Source: JAOPZW01 sp036555665 (GTDB lineage: Bacteria > Actinomycetota > Thermoleophilia > Solirubrobacterales > Solirubrobacteraceae). Taken from it: 10,189 bases of DNA. The stretch lies in NCBI GenBank assembly GCA_036555665.1, contig DATBKW010000352.1, positions 1-10,189 of the forward strand. Reading direction: 5' to 3'. Under the pieces are notes generated by a model that saw only the letters and a list, made by a program, of their open reading frames with translations, was not told the origin of the DNA and did not search any database. Positions 1 to 5,963 of this stretch are shown here, in pieces (position 1 is the first letter of the stretch; every line of letters starts with the position of its first letter). A program made the position numbers and the translations under genes.

Positions 1-36
1 ACCGGTCAAACGTTACGAGAAGGCCCACTAGAGAAG

Positions 37-1440
37 CTAAGCGGGCGGCGTCTTCGTGCCGCGCAGCGCGGCCGCTGCGTCGAGCAGCCCCGTGCCGTAG
101 TAGCGCGACTTTGCCCCGGGCCCGAGGTCGCGCGTCGTGGCGCGCAGCCGGGCCTGGATCGCGCCCGGCGTCGGGTGCGCGCCCAGCACGCCCGAGCTCA
201 GCAGCAACGCCACCACCGCGGTGGCGTGTGGCGCGGACATCGACGTCCCACTCAGGCCCGGGCGCCCGCTGCGGTCGCGGATGATCTGGAACATGCCGAC
301 CGACGGCCGCTTGAACGACACCTGCTCGACGTTGCGCCCGCGCGCCGCCTCGGGCGTGCAGTGCGGATCGCCCGAGATCTGCGCGTCGGCGCCGCCGCCG
401 GGCGCCACGAGATCGACGCCCCTGCCGAAGTTCGAGTACTCGCCGAGGCAGCCGTGCTCGGTGCTGCCCCCCACGTAGAGGATGTCGGAACCCAGGCGCG
501 TCGACGGCACGTCGGGATTGGCCGAGTTGCCCGCCGCGGCCACGACGAGCACGTTGTGGGCGGCGGCGTAGCGCACCGCCGCGCGGATGAGCGGGTCGAC
601 GGTCATCGACTGCGGCGCGGCGGTGATCTGGTCGACGAGCTCGATGGAGACGTTGATGACGTCGGCGCCGTGGTCGACCGCCCAACGCATCCCGCGCGCG
701 ATCGGGCCGGCCCTGCCGGCGCCGTTGCCGTCGAGGACGCGCACCGGCATGACCTTGGCGCCGTACGCGATGCCGACCATGCCGTAGCGGTTGTTGGGCG
801 TGGCGATGATCGTGGAGGCCACGAACGTCCCGTGGCCGTGGCGGTCGTTGGGGTACGGATCGTCGGCGACGAAGTCCCAGCCCGCGACGACGTGGTTGCG
901 AGAGATGTCGGGCGACCGGCGGAACGGCGGCCGGTTGGCGTAGGCCACGCCGGTGTCGAGCACGGCGACCGTGACGCCGGCCCCAGGCGCGCCCCCGGCG
1001 GCGCGCGCCAGCGGCCACGCGGGAGGCGCGTCGATCCCGAACGGCCCCGTCAGGTCCCATTGGGCGTTGACCCAGCCGCCCGCCGCCGCGGCGGACCGGC
1101 TCGCCACCCCGGTGTCGTCGGGCTGATCGTCGGCCACCCGCGCGACCAGGCGCGGTTGCGCCGACGCCACCGCATGATCGCGACGCAGCGCCGCGATCGT
1201 CCCGTCGATCGCGCTGTCGTCGCGCGCCTGTACGAGCAGGCCGTGGTCGGGCGCGCGGCCGACGACGCGTGCCCCTGCGTCGCCGACGGCGGACCGCAGC
1301 GCCTGTTGGCCGCCGGCAGACCGCACGATGATCTGCGCCCCGAGGTCAGTGGCCGAGGCGGTCGCCGGCGCCCACGCGATGCCGAGCGCCAGGACGAGCA
1401 GCGCGGCGGTCAGGAAGATGGGGCGGCGAGAGGTCGGCAT
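37..1440 (-). CDS. Secreted subtilisin-like serine protease (peptidase family S8)
   Basis: Predicted 467-residue exported endopeptidase. Residues 1-30 look like a Sec signal peptide: Arg pair, hydrophobic core LTAALLVLALG, and ASA before a likely cleavage at 30/31. Residues ~35-105 resemble an inhibitor-type propeptide that ends before WDL (128-130). The S8 catalytic domain runs from ~135 to 460. The triad is visible as Asp162 (VAVLDTGV), His203 (HGHGTFVAS) and Ser400 (SGTSMSAPH), with oxyanion-hole Asn305 (AAAGNS). An insertion at ~350-395 before the catalytic serine, with Cys331 and Cys361 as a possible disulfide, is longer than in minimal subtilisins. I chose ATG 1440 because it begins the signal peptide; the open frame upstream is low-complexity shadow sequence overlapping tadA. 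No membrane anchor or sorting signal is seen at the C-terminus, so it is probably released. It is divergent from tadA. The substrate cannot be read from sequence. Confidence 0.95.
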   Translation of the reverse strand: MPTSRRPIFLTAALLVLALGIAWAPATASATDLGAQIIVRSAGGQQALRSAVGDAGARVVGRAPDHGLLVQARDDSAIDGTIAALRRDHAVASAQPRLVARVADDQPDDTGVASRSAAAAGGWVNAQWDLTGPFGIDAPPAWPLARAAGGAPGAGVTVAVLDTGVAYANRPPFRRSPDISRNHVVAGWDFVADDPYPNDRHGHGTFVASTIIATPNNRYGMVGIAYGAKVMPVRVLDGNGAGRAGPIARGMRWAVDHGADVINVSIELVDQITAAPQSMTVDPLIRAAVRYAAAHNVLVVAAAGNSANPDVPSTRLGSDILYVGGSTEHGCLGEYSNFGRGVDLVAPGGGADAQISGDPHCTPEAARGRNVEQVSFKRPSVGMFQIIRDRSGRPGLSGTSMSAPHATAVVALLLSSGVLGAHPTPGAIQARLRATTRDLGPGAKSRYYGTGLLDAAAALRGTKTPPA

Positions 1441-1466
1441 CGTCAGGGCGGTCGGAGGCAAACACC

Positions 1467-1508
1467 CGAGCCGCACCCAGAGTTGCGCACGGCTCGAGTT
1501 CCGTGCGC
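1467..1508 (-). promoter_or_regulatory. Protease leader with two mutually exclusive hairpins / dyad
   Basis: On the protease-coding strand, GCGCACGG (1508-1501) and CCGTGCGC (1492-1485) form a perfect 8-bp inverted repeat around an 8-base loop. A second perfect 7-bp pairing, CGAGCCG (1496-1490) with CGGCTCG (1473-1467), shares bases 1490-1492, so the two stems cannot form together. Both lie between a possible -10 (TACCCT, 1522-1517) and the start codon at 1440. It could be an operator dyad or an RNA leader structure. GC-rich DNA makes short stems by chance, so function is unproven. Confidence 0.35.
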
Positions 1509-1516
1509 CGGTACTC

Positions 1517-1522
1517 AGGGTA
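1517..1522 (-). promoter_or_regulatory. Possible -10 element for the protease gene
   Basis: TACCCT on the minus strand, the same hexamer seen before the lipoprotein gene at 5914-5919. Transcription would begin near 1510, giving a leader of about 70 bases that starts with the hairpin at 1508-1485. No convincing -35 is visible at the expected distance (ACAGCG). Confidence 0.25.
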
Positions 1523-1572
1523 TCGGCCACGTGAAGCGGCGCTGTAGGGCGCCGGCCCGTCACGATGTCGGG

Positions 1573-2037
1573 ATGGCCGGCCGCTTCTTCCCGCGCGACG
1601 AGTGGTTCATGCGCCTGGCCATCCGCGAGGCCGAGCGCGCACTCGAGCACGACGACGTGCCGATCGGGGCGGTCGTCGTGCGCGAGGGCGAGCTCATCGG
1701 CGCCGGACACAACGAGCGCGAGCTGCGCCAGGACCCGACCGCCCACGCCGAGATGCTCGCGCTGCGCCAGGCGTCGACGGCCATTGGCTCCTGGCGCGTG
1801 CTCGACAGCGTGCTCTACGTGACGCTCGAGCCGTGCGCCATGTGCGCGGGGGCGATCGTGCTCGCGCGCGTGCCGCGCGTCGTCTACGGCACGGTCGACC
1901 CGAAGGCCGGCGCCGCGGGCAGCATCCTCGACGTCCTCGCAGAGCCGCGCCTCAACCACCGCCCGGAGGTCGCCGGCGGGCTGCTCGCGGCCGAGTGCGC
2001 GGTCCTGCTCACCGACTTCTTCGGCTCGCGGCGCTGA
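1573..2037 (+). CDS. tadA: tRNA-specific adenosine deaminase TadA
   Basis: A 154-residue cytidine/deoxycytidylate deaminase-fold enzyme that converts adenosine-34 of tRNA-Arg(ACG) to inosine, letting one tRNA read several Arg codons. The zinc and catalytic signature is complete: His58-Ala-Glu60 (HAE, Glu60 as the proton shuttle) and Pro87-Cys88-x-x-Cys91 (PCAMCAGA). These positions are within one residue of the E. coli enzyme (His57, Glu59, Cys87, Cys90). NHxxG-like GHNERE (45-50) and DPTAHAEMLAL (54-64) are typical of TadA rather than of free-nucleoside deaminases. ATG 1573 gives the usual family N-terminus ending DEWFMRLA; ATG 1609 (Met13) would cut into the first helix. No Shine-Dalgarno is visible; a weak TAGGGC at 1545-1550 could be a -10. 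Divergent from the protease and 25 bases upstream of a tRNA-Ser gene. Confidence 0.95.
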   Translation: MAGRFFPRDEWFMRLAIREAERALEHDDVPIGAVVVREGELIGAGHNERELRQDPTAHAEMLALRQASTAIGSWRVLDSVLYVTLEPCAMCAGAIVLARVPRVVYGTVDPKAGAAGSILDVLAEPRLNHRPEVAGGLLAAECAVLLTDFFGSRR

Positions 2038-2049
2038 GTGCCTTGTCGC

Positions 2050-2055
2050 TAGGCT
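2050..2055 (+). promoter_or_regulatory. Possible -10 element for tRNA-Ser
   Basis: TAGGCT ends seven bases before the first base of the mature tRNA (2063), which places the expected start of transcription at or within a base or two of the mature 5' end. The same hexamer occurs before the acyl-CoA ligase (5441-5446). No good -35 is seen; TTGTCG at 2043-2048 is too close to act as one. Confidence 0.35.
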
Positions 2056-2062
2056 TTCCCGC

Positions 2063-2151
2063 GGAGAGGTGCCGGAGTGGTTGAACGGGGCGGTCTCGAA
2101 AACCGTTGTGGGCCTTACGGTCCACCGAGGGTTCGAATCCCTCCCTCTCCG
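2063..2151 (+). tRNA. tRNA-Ser (anticodon CGA)
   Basis: An 89-base type II (long variable arm) tRNA. Acceptor GGAGAGG (2063-2069) pairs with CCTCTCC (2144-2150); discriminator is G2151. The anticodon stem is GCGGT (2090-2094)/ACCGT (2102-2106) around loop CTCGAAA, with anticodon CGA at 2097-2099, reading UCG. The variable arm is a 7-bp stem GTGGGCC/GGTCCAC with a TTAC loop, a serine-tRNA hallmark. The T stem GAGGG (2127-2131)/CCCTC (2139-2143) encloses TTCGAAT. The 3' CCA is not encoded (CCT follows), so it must be added by CCA-adding enzyme. It is single, not part of a tRNA cluster. Confidence 0.97.
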
Positions 2152-2152
2152 C

Positions 2153-2185
2153 CTCACCCGCCGGCCCGCCGCGCGGGCCGGTGAG
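2153..2185 (+). terminator. Hairpin between tRNA-Ser and the LysR gene
   Basis: CCGGCCCGC (2161-2169) pairs perfectly with GCGGGCCGG (2173-2181) around a three-base loop. CTCA (2153-2156) can extend the stem with TGAG (2182-2185) across a four-base bulge. It starts two bases after the tRNA and lacks a T tract, so it may be a U-less terminator or processing signal. It also covers GTG 2181, an alternative LysR start, and part of the possible ribosome site for GTG 2193. Confidence 0.4.
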
Positions 2186-2192
2186 CGCCGCC

Positions 2193-3113
2193 GTGTCGGA
2201 CCTCCGGCGCCTGCGCTACTTCCTCGCCGTCGCCCGCGAGCGCAACTTCACCCGCGCGGCCGAGCGGCTGCACATCGCCCAGCCCGCGCTCAGCCGCCAG
2301 GTGCGGCTGCTCGAGCAGGAGCTCGGCGTCGAGCTGCTGCGCCGCACCACGCACGACGTCGAGCTGACGGACGCCGGCCGCTTCCTCGCCGAGCGCGGGC
2401 CCGCGCTGCTGGGCGCCGCCGACGAGCTGTGGCGCGCGGCGCGCGAGTTCGGCGAAGGCGAGCGCGGCACCGTCACGATCGGCTACGGCACGAGCGCGGG
2501 CTACGAGACCGCGCCGCTGCTGCTCGGCGCGCTGCGCGCGCGCCTGCCCGACGTCACGATCGCGGCGCGGGTCGCGCCGCTGGCCGAGATCGAGCGTGGC
2601 GTGCGCGACGGCGGGCTCGACGCCGGCATCGTGCGCTGCCCGGCGCCGGCGCCGGGCACCGAGGCGCGGCTCGTGCGCCGCGAGCTCCAGGGCGCCCTCA
2701 TGCGCCGCGACCATCCCCGCGCGAGCGACACGAGCATCGCGCTGGCTGACCTGCGCGACGAGACGCTGCTGCTGCACCCGCGCGAGGCCAACCCGGGCCA
2801 CTACGACGCGGTCGTCGCACTGTGCGCCGGGGCGGGGTTTCAGCCGCGGCTGGCGCTGCGCACCCTGAGCCTCGATCTCGCGCAGACGCCGGTGGCGGCC
2901 GGCGAGGCGATCGCGATCGTCGGCGAGTCGACGCTGGCCGGCCTGCCGCCCGACCTGGCCTGGGTCCCGCTGTCGCCGCACGCGCCGCTGGAGATCGCGC
3001 TGCTGGTGCGCGACCAAGACCGCTCACCGGTGGTCGAGCGGCTGCTCGCGCTCGCGCCCGAGATCGCGCACGAGCTCGGCTGGCTGCCCGCCGGTCATAC
3101 CGCGGCGCGCTGA
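2193..3113 (+). CDS. LysR-family transcriptional regulator
   Basis: About 306 residues, the usual LysR length. The N-terminal winged helix-turn-helix spans ~1-60: DLRRLRYFLAVARERNFTRA, then LHIAQPALSRQVRLLEQELG and VELLRRT, matching the family's recognition helix and dimer-linker start. The C-terminal effector-binding domain (~93-300) begins GTVTIGYG and has the periplasmic-binding-protein-like two-lobe pattern. The inducer is not predictable. I chose GTG 2193 because GGTGAG (2180-2185) lies seven bases upstream as a possible ribosome site; GTG 2181 (four residues longer) is the alternative and sits inside a hairpin. Extension to 2106 would overlap the tRNA. It does not have the divergent target gene typical of LysR regulators; the SnoaL-like gene follows 55 bases downstream on the same strand and is a possible target. 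Confidence 0.92.
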   Translation: MSDLRRLRYFLAVARERNFTRAAERLHIAQPALSRQVRLLEQELGVELLRRTTHDVELTDAGRFLAERGPALLGAADELWRAAREFGEGERGTVTIGYGTSAGYETAPLLLGALRARLPDVTIAARVAPLAEIERGVRDGGLDAGIVRCPAPAPGTEARLVRRELQGALMRRDHPRASDTSIALADLRDETLLLHPREANPGHYDAVVALCAGAGFQPRLALRTLSLDLAQTPVAAGEAIAIVGESTLAGLPPDLAWVPLSPHAPLEIALLVRDQDRSPVVERLLALAPEIAHELGWLPAGHTAAR

Positions 3114-3124
3114 AGCAAGGCCGC

Positions 3125-3139
3125 AACGGTCTTTCCGTT
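3125..3139 (+). repeat. Short inverted repeat AACGG-TCTTT-CCGTT
   Basis: A perfect 5-bp stem with a 5-base loop, 11 bases after the LysR stop codon and overlapping the proposed -35 of the SnoaL-like gene. It could be a small regulator site or a weak LysR-gene terminator, or chance. Confidence 0.25.
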
Positions 3140-3161
3140 CCGCGCCGTGCGCTCGTACCGT
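3132..3161 (+). promoter_or_regulatory. Possible promoter of the SnoaL-like gene
   Basis: TTTCCG (3132-3137), an 18-base spacer and TACCGT (3156-3161), with only seven bases before ATG 3169. This closely parallels the lipoprotein promoter (CTTCCG, 17 bases, TACCCT, six bases, GTG), and both -10 elements are preceded by GCTCG. It predicts a leaderless mRNA, which fits the absence of a Shine-Dalgarno site. Confidence 0.38.
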
Positions 3162-3168
3162 CGGGCCC

Positions 3169-3594
3169 ATGACCAACTCCTCCTCCGAAAGCAGGGCCGT
3201 GATCGAGCGCTACATGGCCGCGATCAGCGGCGGCGACGTCGCCGCGGTTCGTTCCAGCTTCGCCCCCGGCGCCACCTGGTGGCTGCGCGGCGAGCTGCCG
3301 ATCTCCGGCACCTGGCGCGGGCGCGACGCGATCATGGACGACTTCTTCGGCACCGCGATGAGCTACTACGAGGCCGGCTCGGTGAGCATCGAGGTCACGA
3401 GCCTGCTCGCCGACGGCGAGCACGTCGCCGCCGAGTGGACGTCGCGGGCGCGCACGACGGACGGCACGCCGTACGAGAACCACTGCGCCGCGTGGTTCCA
3501 CGTGCGCGACGGCCACATCCAGTCGGTCCGCGAGTACATGGACACCGGGTACGCGGCGGAGGTCGCGTTCGGGCGTGCGGTCAGCCGTACCTGA
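3169..3594 (+). CDS. SnoaL-like / NTF2-fold (ketosteroid isomerase-like) protein
   Basis: A 141-residue single-domain cytoplasmic protein. The N-terminal helix pattern (RAVIERYMAAISGGDVAAV, 9-27), FAPGATWW (31-38), SGTWRGRDAIMDDF (46-59), the strand with EHVAAEWTSRA (84-94) and the C-terminal WFHVRDGHIQSVREYMDT (109-126) follow the alpha+beta cone of SnoaL-like polyketide cyclase/ketosteroid isomerase relatives. In this superfamily the pocket often binds small hydrophobic ligands, but function varies widely (isomerase, dehydratase, hydrolase or non-catalytic), and I cannot name a substrate. ATG 3169 is the only sensible start: the upstream gap is 55 bases and no ribosome site is visible. It follows the LysR gene on the same strand and is convergent with the acyl-CoA ligase. 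Confidence 0.88.
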   Translation: MTNSSSESRAVIERYMAAISGGDVAAVRSSFAPGATWWLRGELPISGTWRGRDAIMDDFFGTAMSYYEAGSVSIEVTSLLADGEHVAAEWTSRARTTDGTPYENHCAAWFHVRDGHIQSVREYMDTGYAAEVAFGRAVSRT

Positions 3595-3777
3595 AGATGC
3601 CGGGTGGCCCCGTCGCCCCGCGATGGCACAGACGCGAAGCTGCCGCCCATGCTCACACCGAAGGTCACTGAGCTGACGCGAGCGGGCAAGCCATGGGTCC
3701 TCCTTCCCCATATGGCGCCCTCTCCCAAGCGCCCGGCCAGCATCACCCTCCCCGCCGGTCGCTGACCCCCGCGCGGC

Positions 3778-3816
3778 GCGCCCGCCGGGCCGGCTCCTCA
3801 CCGGCCCGGCGGGCGC
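3778..3816. terminator. Perfect 16-bp hairpin between convergent genes
   Basis: Left arm 3778-3793 (GCGCCCGCCGGGCCGG) is the exact reverse complement of right arm 3801-3816, with loop CTCCTCA. It sits 14 bases past the acyl-CoA ligase stop codon on that gene's coding strand and in the gap after the SnoaL-like gene, the position of a bidirectional terminator. Neither side has a T tract, so it may act as a U-less terminator or RNA 3'-end stabiliser. I see no other structure or gene in the 235-base gap 3595-3829. Confidence 0.6.
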
Positions 3817-3829
3817 AGCCGACTCCCTC

Positions 3830-5434
3830 CTAACGGACCGCCTCGTCGCGCTCGACCGCGAGGTCGCCGTCGGCCAGCGCCCGGCGCAGGGCCTTCTTGT
3901 CGAACTTCCCCACGCTGGTCTTGGGGACCTCGTCGATGAACGCGAAGGCGTCGGGCAGCTGCCAGGGCGCCAGGCCGGAGCTCAGGTGCTCGCGCAGCTG
4001 GGCCGGTGAGACGCCGCTGCCCTCCGCCAACGCGACGCAGGCCAGTGGCCGCTCCCCCCAGCGCTCGTCGGCCATGGCGATCACCGCGGCCTCGCGCACC
4101 GCGGGATGGTCGATGAGCAGCGTCTCGACCTCGACCGAGGAGATCCACTCCCCACCGGACTTGATGAGGTCCTTGGCCCGGTCGGTGACGCGCACATAGC
4201 CCTGCTCGTCGAGCTCGCCGATGTCGCCGGTGCGCAGCCAGCCGTCGTCGGTGAACTTGTCGTCGCCCGAGGGGTCCTCGTAGTAGCGCGCCGCCACCCA
4301 CGGGCCGCGCGCCTCGACCTCGCCGACGTCCTCGCTCAACCGCAGCTCGGCCCACGGCACCATGCGGCCCTGCGTGGTGCGGTAGGCCCAGTGCTCCTCG
4401 CCGTCTTCGGCCCCCGCCGGGGGCCGCGCGACGGTGAGGATCGGACTCGTCTCGGTCATGCCCCACCCCTGCAGGATGCGCACGCCGTAGCGCTCGAAGC
4501 CCTCCATCAGCTTGCGCGGCACCGCCGAGCCGCCGCAGAGGCCGCCCCGCATCGAGCTGATGTCGCCGCCATGGGCGTCGACGTGTTCGAGCAGCACGCC
4601 GAGGACGGTCGGCACGCCGGCCACCAGCGTGGCGCGCTCGGCCTCGATGAAGCGGGCCAGCGGCTCGCCCTGCAGAAACGGGCCCGGGAGCAGCAGCTCG
4701 GCGCCAGTGAGCGCGGCGCCGAAGGGCAGCCCCCACGCGTTGACGTGGAACATCGGCACGATCACGAGCACCCGGTCGGCTGACGATAGGCCTATGGCAT
4801 CGACGCAGCAGATCGTCGTGGAGTGAAGCGAAACCGAGCGGTGCGAGTACAGGACACCCTTCGGGTTGCCGGTGGTGCCGCTCGTGTAGCAGAGCGCGGC
4901 GGCCTCGCGCTCGTCGATCTCGGGCCACGCGAAGTCGCCATCGGCGGCTTCCTCAAGCAGCGCCTCGTATGACAGCGCGCCGGGCAGCGCGTCGAGATCG
5001 CCTTCGCCCATCACGACGTACTGGCGCACGCCCTCGAACTGCGGCGCGAGCTTGGCCAGCGGCTCGACCAGCGAGCCGTCGACGAAGATCACCCGGTCCT
5101 GGGCGTGGTTGACGATGTAGACGACCTGCTCGGGGAACAGGCGGATGTTGAGGGTGTGCAGGACGGCCCCGTAGGACGGCACCGCCATGTACAGCTCGAA
5201 GTGGCGCTGCGAGTTCCAGGCGAAGGTCCCGACGCGCTCGCCGCGCTCGACGCCGAGGCGCTCGAGTACGCGCCCGAGGCGCTCGACGCGCTCGGCGACC
5301 TGCGCGTAGGAGGCGCGAACCGGCCCGTCGGCCTCGAGGGTCACCACCTCCTGGCGCGGGTAGCAGGTCCGCAGCCGGGTCCGCATCGCGCCGACCGTGA
5401 GCTGGTAGTCGTTCTGCATGAGGCCCTCGAGCAT
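3830..5434 (-). CDS. AMP-forming fatty acyl-CoA ligase (medium/long-chain acyl-CoA synthetase)
   Basis: A 534-residue adenylate-forming enzyme that activates a carboxylic acid, probably a medium- or long-chain fatty acid, with ATP and then transfers it to CoA. Visible family motifs in order: phosphate loop YTSGTTGNPKG (183-193), GWGMTET (323-329), GWLRTGD (398-404) with the ribose-binding Asp404, hinge region DRAKDLIKSGGEWIS (418-432), and C-terminal PKTSVGKFDKKALR (504-517) with catalytic Lys510. The length is full and nothing is missing. The N-terminus MLEGLMQ is typical of this acyl-CoA synthetase group, supporting ATG 5434 over ATG 5419. The LIKSGGEWIS hinge is closer to AlkK/FadD-like enzymes than to acetyl-CoA synthetases. 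It lies 17 bases downstream of the lipoprotein gene and may be co-transcribed, but the gap holds its own -10-like TAGGCT. Chain length and physiological substrate are not predictable. Confidence 0.93.
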   Translation of the reverse strand: MLEGLMQNDYQLTVGAMRTRLRTCYPRQEVVTLEADGPVRASYAQVAERVERLGRVLERLGVERGERVGTFAWNSQRHFELYMAVPSYGAVLHTLNIRLFPEQVVYIVNHAQDRVIFVDGSLVEPLAKLAPQFEGVRQYVVMGEGDLDALPGALSYEALLEEAADGDFAWPEIDEREAAALCYTSGTTGNPKGVLYSHRSVSLHSTTICCVDAIGLSSADRVLVIVPMFHVNAWGLPFGAALTGAELLLPGPFLQGEPLARFIEAERATLVAGVPTVLGVLLEHVDAHGGDISSMRGGLCGGSAVPRKLMEGFERYGVRILQGWGMTETSPILTVARPPAGAEDGEEHWAYRTTQGRMVPWAELRLSEDVGEVEARGPWVAARYYEDPSGDDKFTDDGWLRTGDIGELDEQGYVRVTDRAKDLIKSGGEWISSVEVETLLIDHPAVREAAVIAMADERWGERPLACVALAEGSGVSPAQLREHLSSGLAPWQLPDAFAFIDEVPKTSVGKFDKKALRRALADGDLAVERDEAVR

Positions 5435-5440
5435 GGCCTC

Positions 5441-5446
5441 AGCCTA
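5441..5446 (-). promoter_or_regulatory. Possible -10 element of the acyl-CoA ligase
   Basis: TAGGCT on the minus strand, six bases before ATG 5434 and entirely inside the 17-base gap after the lipoprotein stop. It is identical to the -10-like hexamer of the tRNA-Ser gene. GAGG just before the ATG could instead be a weak, too-close ribosome site. No good -35 is seen. Confidence 0.3.
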
Positions 5447-5451
5447 ATTCC

Positions 5452-5907
5452 TTACTCGCGCAGTTTCTTGTTGATTGCGTCGATCGTGGCGTTGATCTGC
5501 GTGCTCACGTGCGTCACCGCGCCGACGAGCTGCGTCTGGGCCTTGATGATCGCCTGCGGGTCGTCGCCGGCGAACGCCTTCTTGGCCTTGTCGATCTCCG
5601 TGCCGTAGGAGGAGATCTCGGCGACGAGGCGGCTGTGGAGGTCCTTGACCTTGTCGGGCGGCTCGACCGCCTTGAGGTCGGCGACGACCCGGTCGACCGC
5701 CCGCTTGAAGCCGTCGAGCGTCTTGCGATCCTGCTCGGCCGTGCTCGTCGAGGTGATCTGGCTCGAGAGCTTGTCGAAGGTTGCGGCGAAGTCGTTCTGG
5801 GCCTTGTTGACCGCATCGACGTAGTCGTTGGCCTGCTTGGTGTCGTTGCCGCCGCACCCCGAGGCGGCAATGGCGACGATGAGCAGGACCGGGATGAGCC
5901 GTCGCAC
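5452..5907 (-). CDS. Small helical lipoprotein of unknown function
   Basis: 151 residues from GTG 5907. The N-terminus has two Arg, a hydrophobic run LIPVLLIVAIA and the lipobox-like ASGC, with Cys18 the likely lipidated residue (SPase II site before Cys18), followed by GGNDTKQ. The mature part is predicted almost wholly alpha-helical, rich in Lys, Asp, Ala and Gln, with heptad-like stretches (NDYVDAVNKAQNDFAATFDK, 25-44; AIDAINKKLRE-like end), and a central EPPDKVKDLHSRL segment that looks like a hinge between two helical hairpins. I do not recognise a named family with confidence. It would sit on the outer face of the cytoplasmic membrane. Start choice: GTG 5907 gives the lipoprotein signal, and TACCCT lies six bases upstream; the longer upstream frame overlaps the phosphofructokinase gene. 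Flanked co-directionally by phosphofructokinase and acyl-CoA ligase, neither of which suggests a role. Confidence 0.85.
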   Translation of the reverse strand: MRRLIPVLLIVAIAASGCGGNDTKQANDYVDAVNKAQNDFAATFDKLSSQITSTSTAEQDRKTLDGFKRAVDRVVADLKAVEPPDKVKDLHSRLVAEISSYGTEIDKAKKAFAGDDPQAIIKAQTQLVGAVTHVSTQINATIDAINKKLRE

Positions 5908-5913
5908 TCCGCG

Positions 5914-5942
5914 AGGGTAGCGAGCGAGGGGCTCGGCGGAAG
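5914..5942 (-). promoter_or_regulatory. Possible leaderless promoter of the lipoprotein gene
   Basis: Minus-strand CTTCCG (5942-5937), a 17-base spacer, TACCCT (5919-5914), then six bases and GTG 5907. The spacing predicts transcription starting at the GTG. The arrangement matches that before the SnoaL-like gene. Confidence 0.4.
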
Positions 5943-5959
5943 CGGCTCGGCGCCGCCCC
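5928..5959 (-). terminator. Possible hairpin downstream of phosphofructokinase
   Basis: GGGGC (5959-5955 on the minus strand) pairs with GCCCC (5932-5928), and GGCG with CGCC inside it, with a two-base bulge and a 12-base loop. It begins a few bases after the phosphofructokinase stop and overlaps the proposed lipoprotein -35. There is no T tract, so terminator activity is uncertain. Confidence 0.3.
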
Positions 5960-5963
5960 GCCT

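Noticed and set aside
175..1572. Plus-strand open frame antisense to the protease, in frame with tadA
   Set aside because: Low-complexity Arg/Ala/Gly composition typical of GC-rich shadow frames; only the part from 1573 matches a protein family.
1441..2157. N-terminal extension of the protease frame to 706 residues
   Set aside because: The extra part is Arg/Ala-rich antisense of tadA and the tRNA gene; the true start at 1440 begins a clear signal peptide.
2106..2192. Longer LysR N-terminus starting inside the tRNA gene
   Set aside because: It would translate the tRNA 3' half and the hairpin; the family N-terminus starts at DLRRLRYF.
2698..3801. 367-codon minus-strand frame across LysR and SnoaL-like genes
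   Set aside because: Composition is Arg/Gly/Ala-rich with no recognisable domain, and it is antisense to two well-supported genes.
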